The notes beneath the pieces were generated by a model. That model made no database searches. It had not been told where the DNA came from and saw only the letters and a program-made list of their open reading frames with translations. The translations under genes were made by a program, and so were the position numbers. From Paracoccaceae bacterium (GTDB lineage Bacteria; Pseudomonadota; Alphaproteobacteria; Rhodobacterales; Rhodobacteraceae), in contig CACAPQ010000020.1 of assembly GCA_902534325.1 (NCBI GenBank), positions 1 to 38,469 of the forward strand: 38,469 nt of DNA. The letters run 5' to 3'. Numbering within the stretch: position 1 is the stretch's first letter; each line of letters opens with the position of its first letter. Shown here piece by piece: positions 15,698 through 24,301 of the stretch.

Positions 15698-16135
15698 ATG
15701 AAATATATTTTTTTAATTCTATCAACTTTGCAATTTTTTCTAATCACAAGTGCAGGTGCTGATTGTCATAAGTGCAACTTTGACAATAAAAATTTGGCTA
15801 ATTTAAAATTTAAAGACCAGGATTTATCTTATGCCTCGTTCAAAGGGGCATATTTAGTAAACACTGACTTTTCTAGGGCAAATCTTCAAGGGGCGATCTT
15901 CGATGACGCGTATGCTAATGGCGCTTTGTTTATCGGTGCTCAGCTCAATAACTCTTCATTCAAGAATGCGGAATTAGAGCTGGCTAATTTTAAAAACGCA
16001 TCAATGAAGAATGTAACATTTGATGGCGCTTATCTTGTTCATGCCAATTTATCCAAGAAACAAGTTCTAGAAAGTAAGTTCTGTGAAAATGTAGTTGCAG
16101 ACGCTATGAAATTCAGCGGTTTATGCGAAAAGTGA
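15698..16135 (+). CDS. Secreted pentapeptide-repeat protein
   Basis: The 145-residue product starts with a signal peptide (hydrophobic residues 3-18, likely cut near SAGA at 18-21). It continues with pentapeptide repeats of the A(N/D)LXX kind over residues 30 to about 120, for example LANLKF, LSYASF, FSRANL, LELANF and LVHANL. Such repeats fold as a right-handed quadrilateral beta-helix. Two cysteines follow the cleavage site (DCHKC), and two more lie near the C-terminus, so disulfides in the periplasm are possible. Periplasmic proteins of this type have no settled function. It lies 26 bases after the EamA transporter gene. Confidence 0.87.
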   Translation: MKYIFLILSTLQFFLITSAGADCHKCNFDNKNLANLKFKDQDLSYASFKGAYLVNTDFSRANLQGAIFDDAYANGALFIGAQLNNSSFKNAELELANFKNASMKNVTFDGAYLVHANLSKKQVLESKFCENVVADAMKFSGLCEK

Positions 16136-16214
16136 CTTACTAATTTAATTAATTCTCTTGGATACATAAATTTCCTAACAGAATCAATTAAATGCTCAGT
16201 GTATCTAAAAAATA

Positions 16215-16223
16215 TGCTATAAT
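16215..16223 (+). promoter_or_regulatory. Extended -10 promoter element
   Basis: TGCTATAAT is a consensus -10 hexamer (16218-16223) with the TGn extension. It lies 92 bases before the 64-aa ORF. There is no clear -35 hexamer, which is usual for extended -10 promoters. Confidence 0.4.
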
Positions 16224-16314
16224 AAAAATTATTCTAATTTAGCTTTCCTTTACTTTTTTTATTATTTGCTATACACCTAAGTCAAACTCAGGGTGATTGT
16301 TTTGCGGGGTTGTC

Positions 16315-16509
16315 ATGATTGACGATGCAAATATCACCGATTATCGCCAAATTTTATTGGATTTTGTTCGGTCGTTTGGTGTAGATGACCTTCTAAAGGC
16401 TTGGACAATATGTCGTATGCGTAATTGGATTGACGAATATGGTGAAGTCACTTCAGAAGGTGTAGCCCAAGTTCTTTCCTATAAAAAGATTTCCACGATA
16501 ACCCCGTAA
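16315..16509 (+). CDS. Hypothetical protein, 64 aa
   Basis: The ATG at 16315 gives a 64-residue soluble, mixed-charge product containing the helical segment YRQILLDFVRSFGVDDLLKA and the turn EYGEVTSEGV. An in-frame TTG at 16297 is also possible. I recognise no family. Support comes from the extended -10 element upstream (16215-16223) and normal composition. It is convergent with tupA, whose stop lies 25 bases downstream. Confidence 0.5.
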   Translation: MIDDANITDYRQILLDFVRSFGVDDLLKAWTICRMRNWIDEYGEVTSEGVAQVLSYKKISTITP

Positions 16510-16533
16510 AATACGCCAGAAAAATACTTCATA

Positions 16534-17337
16534 TCATTTTGCGTTAAAGGTAAAAACTTGCTTATCTTCGATAATATAAGAATTGATAAGCTTTTTTGCT
16601 TTTTCCGAAACTAGCCATTCTTCTATTTTTTTAACCAGTTTGCTTTCAACATGGGAATGCTTATTTTTATTGATTGGCAAAAATGAATATTGATTATGAA
16701 GCAATAGATCACCTTCAAATTGAATTTCTAAATTCCCTTTATTTTTATGGTTAAGCCAAGTGGCCTTATCTGATAAAATATATGCATCAAAAGCCACCGC
16801 AATATTTATAGCTTTTCCCATAGTAGAACCGACAGAAATATATTTAGTTCCAATTTTTTTAGGATTGAAATTTATTTTCTTCCATATTTCTATTTCTTTT
16901 TTGTGAGTTCCACTTAAATCGCCCCTACTGACAAATTCAGTATTCGCTTTCGAAAGATTTCTGAAAGCTTCGAGTAAGTTATCTGAGAATTTAATTTGTG
17001 CGGGATCGTTTGCTGGACCTAAAATCACATATTCGTTAAACATAATTTCACGTCGATGTTTTGCAAAACCTGTTTTGACAATCTCTTCTTCATCAGGCTT
17101 TGAGTGCACTAAGATTGCGTCTACATCTCCATTTTCTCCTAGTTTTATGGCCTGGCCAGTTCCTACGACTATAAGCTGTATATCAATTTCCAGATCGGTC
17201 TCAAGATGAGGAATGAGATGGTCACTCAATCCAGAATTATGAAATGAGGATGTAACCGCTAACCTAACTTTTTCGGCCAGTGCTGAGGTTACTTGAAGCA
17301 ATATCAACATAAAGCATATTAGTAGTGCGCGCATCAT
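16534..17337 (-). CDS. tupA: Tungstate ABC transporter substrate-binding protein
   Basis: This 267-residue periplasmic binding protein starts with a signal peptide (hydrophobic residues 4-19, likely cut after ALA at 21). The mature N-terminus has LAVTSSFHNSGLSD, where TupA proteins have their TTSxxxSGL oxyanion loop. The second conserved block is FVSRGDLSGTHKKEIEIW. These mark the TupA family, which binds tungstate (and molybdate) with high affinity. The start ATG overlaps the stop of tupC by ATGA, so tupA is the last gene of tupB-tupC-tupA. Tungsten would serve tungsto- or molybdo-enzymes such as formate dehydrogenase; none is in this window. Confidence 0.92.
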   Translation of the reverse strand: MMRALLICFMLILLQVTSALAEKVRLAVTSSFHNSGLSDHLIPHLETDLEIDIQLIVVGTGQAIKLGENGDVDAILVHSKPDEEEIVKTGFAKHRREIMFNEYVILGPANDPAQIKFSDNLLEAFRNLSKANTEFVSRGDLSGTHKKEIEIWKKINFNPKKIGTKYISVGSTMGKAINIAVAFDAYILSDKATWLNHKNKGNLEIQFEGDLLLHNQYSFLPINKNKHSHVESKLVKKIEEWLVSEKAKKLINSYIIEDKQVFTFNAK

Positions 17338-18038
17338 AGAACAATGTCGCCCGCCAAGAACTGTTTCGCTGCTTTGCTAGGAGGCTCAGTCAAAAATTGT
17401 TCTTTATAGCAATGCGCTTCTACAATTCCATTGTGAAGAAATATAATGTCCTTTGCCAGCCTTTTTGCCTGCCCTAGATCATGAGTAGACATTAATATTT
17501 TTGTGCCCTTACTTGATGCTGAAATTAAAATATCTTCGATAGCTTTTTTGGTTGCTCCATCAAGTGAAGCTGTTGGTTCATCTAGAAATAACATTTTTGG
17601 TTTGGTAATAAGAGCCCGCGCCACAGCTATAGCTTGCATTTCGCCACCTGAAAGAAGCACCGCTTGTTGTTTGATTTTTTCTTCAAGCCCAATTTTTTTG
17701 GCCCAAATAATAGCTTCTTTGGTAGCGGTCGACTTTGAGAGTCCTCTTACTTTCAGAGGGAATGTCAAATTTTCGGCCACAGTTCTACGCAACATGATTG
17801 GCGATTGAAAAACGAAAGCTTGCTCAGCAGCTGCTAGGCTATGTGAAATGGTCCACTCAACTTTTCCCGATGACAATTTTTTTAAACCATGTATGGCTTC
17901 TAATAAAGTTGTTTTACCTGACCCGTTTGCGCCAAGCAGAATTGAAATACCATTTTGTTCAATCTCTAGATTAATTGGGCCTATTAATCTTTTTCTTTTT
18001 ATATTTACCTTAACATCTGTAACACGCAACGGAAACAT
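17334..18038 (-). CDS. tupC: Tungstate ABC transporter ATP-binding protein
   Basis: The 234-residue ATPase has Walker A GANGSGKTT (36-44), the signature LSGGEMQAIAVARAL, Walker B LFLDEPT and the switch His in MSTHD. It energises tungstate uptake with the TupB permease. The ATG shares one base with the tupB stop (18038) and its own stop overlaps the tupA start, so the three genes are translationally coupled. Length is normal for the family. Confidence 0.93.
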   Translation of the reverse strand: MFPLRVTDVKVNIKRKRLIGPINLEIEQNGISILLGANGSGKTTLLEAIHGLKKLSSGKVEWTISHSLAAAEQAFVFQSPIMLRRTVAENLTFPLKVRGLSKSTATKEAIIWAKKIGLEEKIKQQAVLLSGGEMQAIAVARALITKPKMLFLDEPTASLDGATKKAIEDILISASSKGTKILMSTHDLGQAKRLAKDIIFLHNGIVEAHCYKEQFLTEPPSKAAKQFLAGDIVL

Positions 18039-18742
18039 TACCGTAAACCTCCGCGTTCAGTTTTTCCAAGCCAATGCGTTGTGAAGCTTACTGAAATTGC
18101 CAAAGAAATCAGTACAAAGCCAAGTGCCAGAGCTAGAGCAAAGTCACCTCTAGATGTTTCTAGGGATATAGCCGTTGTAAGTACACGTGTGGCATTATCA
18201 ATATTACCGCCTACTATCATTATAGCTCCAACTTCACCAATTCCGCGCCCAAACCCTGCTAAACATGCGGTGATCAAAGCCTTTTTGCTGTCCCACATTA
18301 ATGTTCCCAAACTCTGCATTTTTGATACATTGATGGAAATAAGGAGATTGCGATAGTCCACCCAAAGCCCTTGCATAGATTGATGAGCTATGGATGTTAT
18401 CAAAGGTGTAATAATTATAGCTTGCGCGATGATCATGGCGGAGGTTGTGTAGAGTAAGCCAAGCACGCCCAAAGGCCCAGAGCGCGAAAATAAAATATAT
18501 ACGATCAACCCTACCACCACGGGTGGCAGACCCATTAATGCGTTTAAGGTAGCTATTATTGCTTGCCGAAACCGGAAACGAGTTACAACAAGGAATGCCG
18601 CCAAGGGGAAAGCTATTAGCGTAGAGATTGTTAAAGCTGTAAGCGTTACATAAAGAGAACGTAAAGAAATGGTAATCAGTTCACTATCAAAACTAAGGAC
18701 TAGCCAAAAAGCCTGCATTAGACCTTGTAAAATTTCATTCAT
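18038..18742 (-). CDS. tupB: Tungstate ABC transporter permease
   Basis: The 234-residue membrane protein has about five or six helices and the cytoplasmic EAA-type loop that contacts the ATPase, seen as AGFGRGIGEVGAIMIVGGNI near residues 160-182. The preceding LGLLYTTSAMIIAQ and NALMGLPPVVVGLIVYIL segments are typical of TupB. It forms the membrane channel for tungstate. It is the first gene of the minus-strand tup operon; AGGATAT lies upstream of the ATG at rather long spacing. An 89-base gap separates it from the 2OG oxygenase gene upstream. Confidence 0.92.
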   Translation of the reverse strand: MNEILQGLMQAFWLVLSFDSELITISLRSLYVTLTALTISTLIAFPLAAFLVVTRFRFRQAIIATLNALMGLPPVVVGLIVYILFSRSGPLGVLGLLYTTSAMIIAQAIIITPLITSIAHQSMQGLWVDYRNLLISINVSKMQSLGTLMWDSKKALITACLAGFGRGIGEVGAIMIVGGNIDNATRVLTTAISLETSRGDFALALALGFVLISLAISVSFTTHWLGKTERGGLR

Positions 18743-18831
18743 GAAAAAATATATCCTGTTTCGAAGTTCTTTAAACGAAAATCTTTAATCGTAATTTTAT
18801 CAAAGCCCAGTAGATTTTATTAAATAAGTTT

Positions 18832-19623
18832 TTACTGGAGTCGACCAAAAAATGTCATTCGTGCTTCCTCTGATAAAGAAATACCAGGTTTTGAATTATA
18901 GGCTAAAACAACTAAGATTCTTTCTTTCCCCCCCTCAGTAGGCGTTACTCTATGAATTGAATTTTGCCCCCGAAATAAAATTAATGTTCCGGGTCGCGTA
19001 TCGAGACGATTTATCTTTGTTTTTTCCTTTAAGACTGCCTCAACACCATCAAAATTCATTTCATTTTTTTCTGCATTTCGTAAATTTGAAACATATTCAA
19101 AATGTCCTCCACTTTCGGGTGCTTGCAAAAGAAGAGTAATTGCAAACTTAGAATTATCGAAGTGCCAGTTTAACTCTTGACCTTTGGCAGCGTAGTGCAC
19201 GTTAATTGAAGAAAGTGGGTCAGCATATTCATAAAGATCTGTCTCCTCAACGACTTTACAAATAAATTTCTTAAATATATCAGAAAAGTACAATTTTTTT
19301 AATTTAGAGGCCTCTGGAATTTGGTCCGTCGTTATACATCCTTTTGAAGATGTTAATTGTCTATTAAATACATGATCGGGAGATAAGGCTTCATTCTTTG
19401 GGGTAAGATAAACATTGTGAGTGGAGTCTGTAAAGTATGCTAAATCCGAATGGGACTTAGCTTCACGAACGAGTTCTTTTACAGTTTCTGGTTTCAGAAA
19501 ATTATGTAGAGTAACTACCCCTTTTTGTTCTAATTCCTTTCGGCATTCCTCTGTAAACTTAGCTTCATCAATTGGGGCTTCAGTAAAATTTATAACGTCT
19601 TCTAGCATTTGTATTAACACCAT
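18832..19623 (-). CDS. 2-oxoglutarate/Fe(II)-dependent oxygenase, possibly of the BesD-like amino-acid hydroxylase group
   Basis: The 263-residue protein has a cupin-type double-stranded helix core. The iron ligands are His154 and Asp156 in ELNWHFDNSKF and His224 in QNSIHRVTP; Arg235 in GKERILVV would bind 2-oxoglutarate. SGGHFEYVSNLRN and RPGTLILFRGQ are typical of a family that includes ArpA-like proteins and, as I recall it, BesD-type enzymes acting on free amino acids. The Asp at the second ligand (HxD) predicts hydroxylation, because halogenases of that group have Gly or Ala there. ATG 19623 or 19608 could be the start. It lies 43 bases downstream of azlD in the same direction, so it may be in the azlCD unit. 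Confidence 0.85.
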   Translation of the reverse strand: MVLIQMLEDVINFTEAPIDEAKFTEECRKELEQKGVVTLHNFLKPETVKELVREAKSHSDLAYFTDSTHNVYLTPKNEALSPDHVFNRQLTSSKGCITTDQIPEASKLKKLYFSDIFKKFICKVVEETDLYEYADPLSSINVHYAAKGQELNWHFDNSKFAITLLLQAPESGGHFEYVSNLRNAEKNEMNFDGVEAVLKEKTKINRLDTRPGTLILFRGQNSIHRVTPTEGGKERILVVLAYNSKPGISLSEEARMTFFGRLQ

Positions 19624-19666
19624 TCTAAATTTAGTACTTATATTAAAAAATTTTTATAAAACTAGG

Positions 19667-19969
19667 CTAACTTAAGGCCCACATTCCGGTCAAACCCACC
19701 AATATTGTAAACAAAATTGATCGAGTTAGCAAAGCAATACAGCAAGCAATCAAGGCGGCATATATTTTTGGTGACGATCCTTCAAAAGGTACGCCGGTTT
19801 CATCAACAAATAGTGAAGCCGCCACGATAGCTGAGAGGGCTGCTGTTGGAGCAAATTTTACGTACTCTTCAAGCCATGTGGGAACTCTTAGAAAATTCAG
19901 GCCAGAAAACATAGAGTATCTAGCTCCAAAATTAGCCAAACCTGATAATATCATAACAAGCCAAATCAT
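19667..19969 (-). CDS. azlD: Branched-chain amino acid exporter small subunit AzlD
   Basis: From the ATG at 19969 the product has 100 residues in about four membrane helices. The opening MIWLVMILSGLANFGARYSM and the middle EYVKFAPTAALSAIVA match AzlD. A longer frame exists, but the ATGA overlap with the azlC stop decides this start. AzlD pairs with AzlC in the inner membrane (LIV-E family) to export branched-chain or other amino acids. Confidence 0.92.
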   Translation of the reverse strand: MIWLVMILSGLANFGARYSMFSGLNFLRVPTWLEEYVKFAPTAALSAIVAASLFVDETGVPFEGSSPKIYAALIACCIALLTRSILFTILVGLTGMWALS

Positions 19970-20661
19970 TTTAATTTTCTCTGATTGATTAGTCCGCCAA
20001 CAAACATTCCTGAAATAGACGCAACAATTATCCATAGGCCATAAGGTAGCTCTTGGCCGAAAATCGCAATTATGCTTGCTGTGACTGCAGTGCTAATTTG
20101 TGCTAAAGACTTAAGTTTAGGCAAAATAATGGCAATAAAAGTTAAAGGTATTGCAAATTCTAAATTTAAATATGGTGGAATATTTGCTCCAAGAAAGACC
20201 CCAGTTACTGTAGATATTTGCCAAAAAACCCAGAGAGTGAGACCTCCGCCTAGTAAGTGGTAATGTGCAAATCTTTTCCTATTTTCAAATTCTTGAAATG
20301 ATATTGCGAACGCTTCATCAGTTAGTAAATATCCAAGAGCAAGTCGCCACCTTAATGATAATACGCTGATATATTTAGAAATATTTGCACTATAAATTAT
20401 GTGCCGCGAATTAATAATCGCTACAGATCCTCCAGTAACAATTGGAGAAGCTCCAATTGACCATAGCTGAGCAAATACAACTTGGCTTGCCCCACCAAAA
20501 ATAATAGAGGACATGAGAATAGTTTGAGGTATTGTCAAACCACTAGCGATCCCCAAAACTCCAAAGACTAAACCAAATGGAATGACGCCAAGTTGTACTG
20601 GTAATTGTGCTAAAACGCCTTTCCAAAATTCACGCCAGTTTTCTTCCATAGTATATAACAT
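19966..20661 (-). CDS. azlC: Branched-chain amino acid exporter large subunit AzlC
   Basis: This 231-residue membrane protein carries the AzlC signature: PFGLVFGVLGIASGLT near residues 28-43, then FGGASQVVFAQLW and INSRHIIYSANIS (conserved AzlC motif around residues 85-97), and a LLTDEAFAIS block. It has about seven helices and forms the LIV-E exporter with AzlD. Its stop overlaps the azlD start by ATGA. The start may be ATG 20661 or ATG 20649. It is divergent from sitA, with a paired 10-bp inverted repeat in the gap (20677-20754). Confidence 0.93.
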   Translation of the reverse strand: MLYTMEENWREFWKGVLAQLPVQLGVIPFGLVFGVLGIASGLTIPQTILMSSIIFGGASQVVFAQLWSIGASPIVTGGSVAIINSRHIIYSANISKYISVLSLRWRLALGYLLTDEAFAISFQEFENRKRFAHYHLLGGGLTLWVFWQISTVTGVFLGANIPPYLNLEFAIPLTFIAIILPKLKSLAQISTAVTASIIAIFGQELPYGLWIIVASISGMFVGGLINQRKLK

Positions 20662-20676
20662 CTATTTTTTAGCTCG

Positions 20677-20754
20677 AATTTGGAAGATTTAGCGGTTTTT
20701 TTAATGACTTGAAACTAATAGTAACAATATTTTTTATGAAAAGGCTTCCAAATT
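20677..20754. promoter_or_regulatory. 10-bp perfect inverted repeat spanning the azlC-sitA divergent promoter region
   Basis: AATTTGGAAG (20677-20686) and CTTCCAAATT (20745-20754) are exact inverted copies 58 bases apart, in the 154-base gap between azlC and sitA. One arm lies 16 bases upstream of the azlC start. Divergent promoters often carry paired operators, so a metal- or amino-acid-responsive regulator could bind here. No Fur, Mur or MntR consensus is clear. Confidence 0.4.
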
Positions 20755-20815
20755 TTTGATAAATGACTACATAATTATCCAGTTGCGAATAGTTCTTAAT
20801 TGCAAGAGGATATTG

Positions 20816-21700
20816 ATGAAGCGTATTTTACTATTTTTTTTCATTTTCTTAAATTCTGAATTAACTTTTGCGGATGAAAAATTAAAAGTAGTAACAACCT
20901 TTACGGTTATTGCCGATATTGCTCAAAATGTGGCTGGAGATGCAGCAGAAGTGGTTTCTATCACTAAACCTGGAGCAGAAATACATGGATATCAGCCGAC
21001 GCCTAGGGATTTGGTTAGGGCTTTTGATGCTGATTTAATTCTTTGGAACGGACTGAACTTAGAACTTTGGTTTGAGAAATTTATATCTCAACTTGGTAAT
21101 GCGAATTATTATACTGTATCTGAGGGTATTGAGCCTCTGGAAATAGTCGAAGGGGCATACGTGGGGCTTCCCAATCCACACGCATGGATGGGTGTAAATT
21201 CTGCTTTTATATATATAGATAATATACAAAAAGCTCTTGCAAAAGAAGATCCAGAAAATGCTGAAATATACAAACTTAATGCGGGCCTGTATAAAAAGAA
21301 ATTAAACGAAGTTATTACACCGCTTATTTCACAACTGGATCAAGTTCCTCTGGACAAGCGTTGGTTAGTAACATGTGAAGGAGCATTCAGTTATTTTGCA
21401 AAAGATTTTGGTTTGAAAGAGTTATATCTTTGGCCAATGAACTCTGAACAGGTAGGAACGCCCAAGCAAATACAAAAAGTAGTTGATGGAGTTGTTGAAA
21501 ACAAAATACCAGTCATCTTTTGTGAAAGCACAGTTAATACAAGACCTGCTAAGAGGGTGGCGCAGGATACTGGTGTGGCTTACGGCGGAGAACTTTATGT
21601 CGACAGTCTAAGTGATAGTAATGGTAAAGTGCCTACTTTTTTAGATCTCCTGAGAGTTACATCGACGACAGTAATAAATGGAATAGTGGATAACCTTTAG
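20816..21700 (+). CDS. sitA: Manganese/iron ABC transporter substrate-binding protein
   Basis: The start ATG 20816 follows AGAGGA (20804-20809) and opens a signal peptide, MKRILLFFFIFLNSELTFA. An earlier in-frame start would add 20 implausible residues. The 294-residue product belongs to the cluster A-I metal-binding proteins. The predicted metal ligands are His57 (GAEIHGYQPT), His122 (PNPHAWMG), Glu188 (CEGAFSYFAKDFGL) and Asp263 (VDSLS). The Glu at the third position is the manganese/iron pattern of PsaA, MntC and SitA; zinc types have His there and usually a His-rich loop, which is absent. It begins the sitABCD unit. Confidence 0.94.
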   Translation: MKRILLFFFIFLNSELTFADEKLKVVTTFTVIADIAQNVAGDAAEVVSITKPGAEIHGYQPTPRDLVRAFDADLILWNGLNLELWFEKFISQLGNANYYTVSEGIEPLEIVEGAYVGLPNPHAWMGVNSAFIYIDNIQKALAKEDPENAEIYKLNAGLYKKKLNEVITPLISQLDQVPLDKRWLVTCEGAFSYFAKDFGLKELYLWPMNSEQVGTPKQIQKVVDGVVENKIPVIFCESTVNTRPAKRVAQDTGVAYGGELYVDSLSDSNGKVPTFLDLLRVTSTTVINGIVDNL

Positions 21701-21707
21701 TATTTTA

Positions 21708-22598
21708 ATGATGGAAACGGATCAAAATTTTAATTCACAAAAACACATTATTGTTGAAGATTTAACAGTCACATACCGTAATGGCCACACCGCACTTAGA
21801 TCAGCAAGTTTTAAAATACCCGAGGGAAGTATTACGGCTTTGGTCGGAGTGAATGGTGCTGGTAAGTCTACCTTATTTAAAGCTCTTATGGGTTTCATTC
21901 CCACCGCTAGAGGAAAAATATCTATACTTGGTTATTCTGTAAAAGACGCACTCAAGAATAATCTCATTGCATACGTACCTCAATCAGAAGAAGTGGATTG
22001 GGATTTCCCCGTTTTGGTTAAAGATGTTGTTTTAATGGGCCGTTACGGCAAGATGGGTTTGATGCGAAAGGCTAGGGCAGAGGACCTTGTAATCGTTAAC
22101 AAATCCTTAGAACGCGTAGGTATGCTTGACTTTGAAGACAGACAGATAGGTGAGCTTTCAGGTGGACAACGTAAGCGTGTATTCCTTGCAAGAGCCTTAG
22201 CTCAAGAAGGAAAAATCATTCTTTTAGATGAACCTTTCACAGGTGTTGATGTGAAAACAGAGGAGCAAATTATAAGTTTGCTTAAAGGTTTAAAAAAGGA
22301 AGGCCACATTATGCTTGTTTCGACACATAACTTAGGCTCAGTTCCAGAGTTTTGTGACCGAACTATCCTTGTAAAAGGAACCGTTATATCACACGGATTA
22401 ACAGAAGATGTTTTTACAAATTTAAATTTAGAAAAGGCATTTGGCGGTGTTTTACGTCGATTTACTCTTGGTGGCTCAGATCTGCATGATGATAGCGACC
22501 AAAGGGAAGTAACAATTCTAACAGACGATGAGCGGCCTTTCGTTCAATACGGTGAACCCAAAAAATCAGTGACAAAAAGAAATAAAAAAGATGATTGA
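21708..22598 (+). CDS. sitB: Manganese/iron ABC transporter ATP-binding protein
   Basis: The 296-residue ATPase has Walker A GVNGAGKST (47-55), the Q-loop in AYVPQSEEVDWDFPV, signature LSGGQRKRVFLARAL, Walker B ILLDEPF and switch VSTHN. The QSEEVDWDFP block is typical of metal-transporting members (SitB/MntB). A C-terminal extension of about 50 polar residues after the ATPase core ends in a lysine-rich tail (SVTKRNKKDD). ATG 21711 is an equally good start. The stop overlaps the sitC start by eight bases, and sitA is seven bases upstream. Confidence 0.94.
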   Translation: MMETDQNFNSQKHIIVEDLTVTYRNGHTALRSASFKIPEGSITALVGVNGAGKSTLFKALMGFIPTARGKISILGYSVKDALKNNLIAYVPQSEEVDWDFPVLVKDVVLMGRYGKMGLMRKARAEDLVIVNKSLERVGMLDFEDRQIGELSGGQRKRVFLARALAQEGKIILLDEPFTGVDVKTEEQIISLLKGLKKEGHIMLVSTHNLGSVPEFCDRTILVKGTVISHGLTEDVFTNLNLEKAFGGVLRRFTLGGSDLHDDSDQREVTILTDDERPFVQYGEPKKSVTKRNKKDD

Positions 22599-23460
22599 TA
22601 CTTTGCTTGAACCTTTTTCTTACGGCTACATGAGTTCAGCGATTTTGGTTTCTACTATGGTTGGAGGGTTATGTGCATTTCTTTCTGCTTATCTCATGCT
22701 TAAAGGATGGTCTTTAATTGGAGATGCTTTAGCACATTCAGTTGTTCCTGGTGTTGCAGGTGCTTATTTGCTAGGTTTACCTTTTGCTATTGGGGCTTTT
22801 ATTTCTGGAGGCCTTGCTGCCTCTTTAATGTTATTTCTAAGCGAGCGCTCTGGATTAAAAGCTGATGTAGTAATTGGCATTGTTTTTACAGCATTTTTTG
22901 GAGTAGGGTTGTTCGTTGTATCACTTTATCCAATGTCTATCTCTATAGAGACGATAATTATGGGTAATATTTTGGCGATATCATATCCTGATATGCTTCA
23001 GTTATTAGTTATTGGTTCTATATCACTTTTGATTTTGTTCCTTAAATGGCGAGATTTGATGGTCGTTTTCTTTGATGAATCTCATGCTCGGACACTTGGC
23101 TTAAATCCTTCTAGATTAAAAATTGTTTTTTTCACTTTGTTATCAGCATCCATAGTCGCTGCATTGCAAACTGTTGGTGCTTTTTTAGTAATTGCGATGG
23201 TCGTTACGCCTGGTGCAACTGCTTATTTAATCTGTGATCGGTTTCCAAAGTTGATCCTTGTATCAGTCTTAATAGGATCAATTACGTGTTTTACCGGCGC
23301 TTATTTGAGCTTTTTTATTGATGGTGCAACCGGTGGAATAATTGTAGTTCTGCAAACTATCGTTTTTCTGGTGGTTTTTCTAACGGCTCCCAAATATGGC
23401 TACATCTCCGCGCGTTTGAAAATAAGACAAGCATATAAAAGGATTGAAAATGACTTTTGA
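22591..23460 (+). CDS. sitC: Manganese/iron ABC transporter permease
   Basis: The 289-residue permease belongs to the ABC-3 family, with about eight membrane helices. The conserved ALAHSVVPGVAGAYLLG near residues 48-64 is present, as is the C-terminal QTVGAFLVIAMVVTPGATAY. It is one of two related membrane subunits, the other being SitD. The start overlaps sitB and the stop overlaps sitD by ATGACTTTTGA, so translation is coupled throughout. Confidence 0.94.
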   Translation: MIDTLLEPFSYGYMSSAILVSTMVGGLCAFLSAYLMLKGWSLIGDALAHSVVPGVAGAYLLGLPFAIGAFISGGLAASLMLFLSERSGLKADVVIGIVFTAFFGVGLFVVSLYPMSISIETIIMGNILAISYPDMLQLLVIGSISLLILFLKWRDLMVVFFDESHARTLGLNPSRLKIVFFTLLSASIVAALQTVGAFLVIAMVVTPGATAYLICDRFPKLILVSVLIGSITCFTGAYLSFFIDGATGGIIVVLQTIVFLVVFLTAPKYGYISARLKIRQAYKRIENDF

Positions 23461-24301
23461 AGAATTTTTTATGCCTTTCCAGTTTTTGTTTATGCAAAAA
23501 GCCTTTTTGATTGCGTTTGTTTTATCTTTTCCCACTGCAATATTGTCATGTTTTTTAGTTATTAAGGGCTGGGCCTTAATGGGCGATGCTATATCACATG
23601 CTGTTTTACCTGGTATTGTTGTCGCCTATATTGTGGGAATTCCTTTACTTATAGGGGCTTTCCTAGCAGGTATGTTGTGTGCTTGGGGAACTGGTTTCTT
23701 ATCTGAAAATAGTAGAATTAAAAAAGATACCGTTATGGGTATAATTTTCTCAGGTATGTTTGGTCTTGGAATAGTCTTGTTTGTTGCCTTTGATACAACT
23801 GCCCATTTAGAACATATCCTTTTTGGTAATATTTTAGGTATTGAAAAATCAGACATTTTAACTGCGCTAATGATAACTTTCATAATAGTTTTATTTTTTA
23901 TTATTTTTTGGCGTGATTTAATGTTGCTCAGCTTCGATCCCATTCAAGCCAAAGCGTTAGCTCTTCCAATTGGTTTTCTGCATTATGGATTACTAGCAGC
24001 TTTATCGTTGATTATAATAGCAACTTTAAAAGCTGTGGGGTTAATTTTAGCGATTGGATTATTAATAATCCCAGGAGCAATTGCGTTTTTGTTGTCTAAA
24101 AGACTGAGTTCGATGCTAATTATTTCTGTTTTTGTTAACATTTGTGCCATGCTGATTGGTTTATACTTAAGTTTCTATATTGATAGTGCTCCGGCTCCAA
24201 CTATCATAATCGTGCTTACTGGTATGTTTTTTTTAGTATTTTTAAGAAAAAATTTTATTGATAAGAAGAATGTTAATATTTTTATAAGTGGTGCGAAATG
24301 A
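23450..24301 (+). CDS. sitD: Manganese/iron ABC transporter permease
   Basis: The start ATG 23450, inside the end of sitC, is preferred over TTG 23444; the upstream AAGGATTG can act as ribosome-binding site. The 283-residue permease is the second ABC-3 subunit, paired with SitC. It has MGDAISHAVLPGIVVAYIVG near residues 44-63 and KAVGLILAIGLLIIPGAIAF near 191-210. The stop overlaps the next gene (an aldo/keto reductase) by ATGA, so the oxidoreductase is translated from the same message. Confidence 0.93.
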   Translation: MTFEEFFMPFQFLFMQKAFLIAFVLSFPTAILSCFLVIKGWALMGDAISHAVLPGIVVAYIVGIPLLIGAFLAGMLCAWGTGFLSENSRIKKDTVMGIIFSGMFGLGIVLFVAFDTTAHLEHILFGNILGIEKSDILTALMITFIIVLFFIIFWRDLMLLSFDPIQAKALALPIGFLHYGLLAALSLIIIATLKAVGLILAIGLLIIPGAIAFLLSKRLSSMLIISVFVNICAMLIGLYLSFYIDSAPAPTIIIVLTGMFFLVFLRKNFIDKKNVNIFISGAK

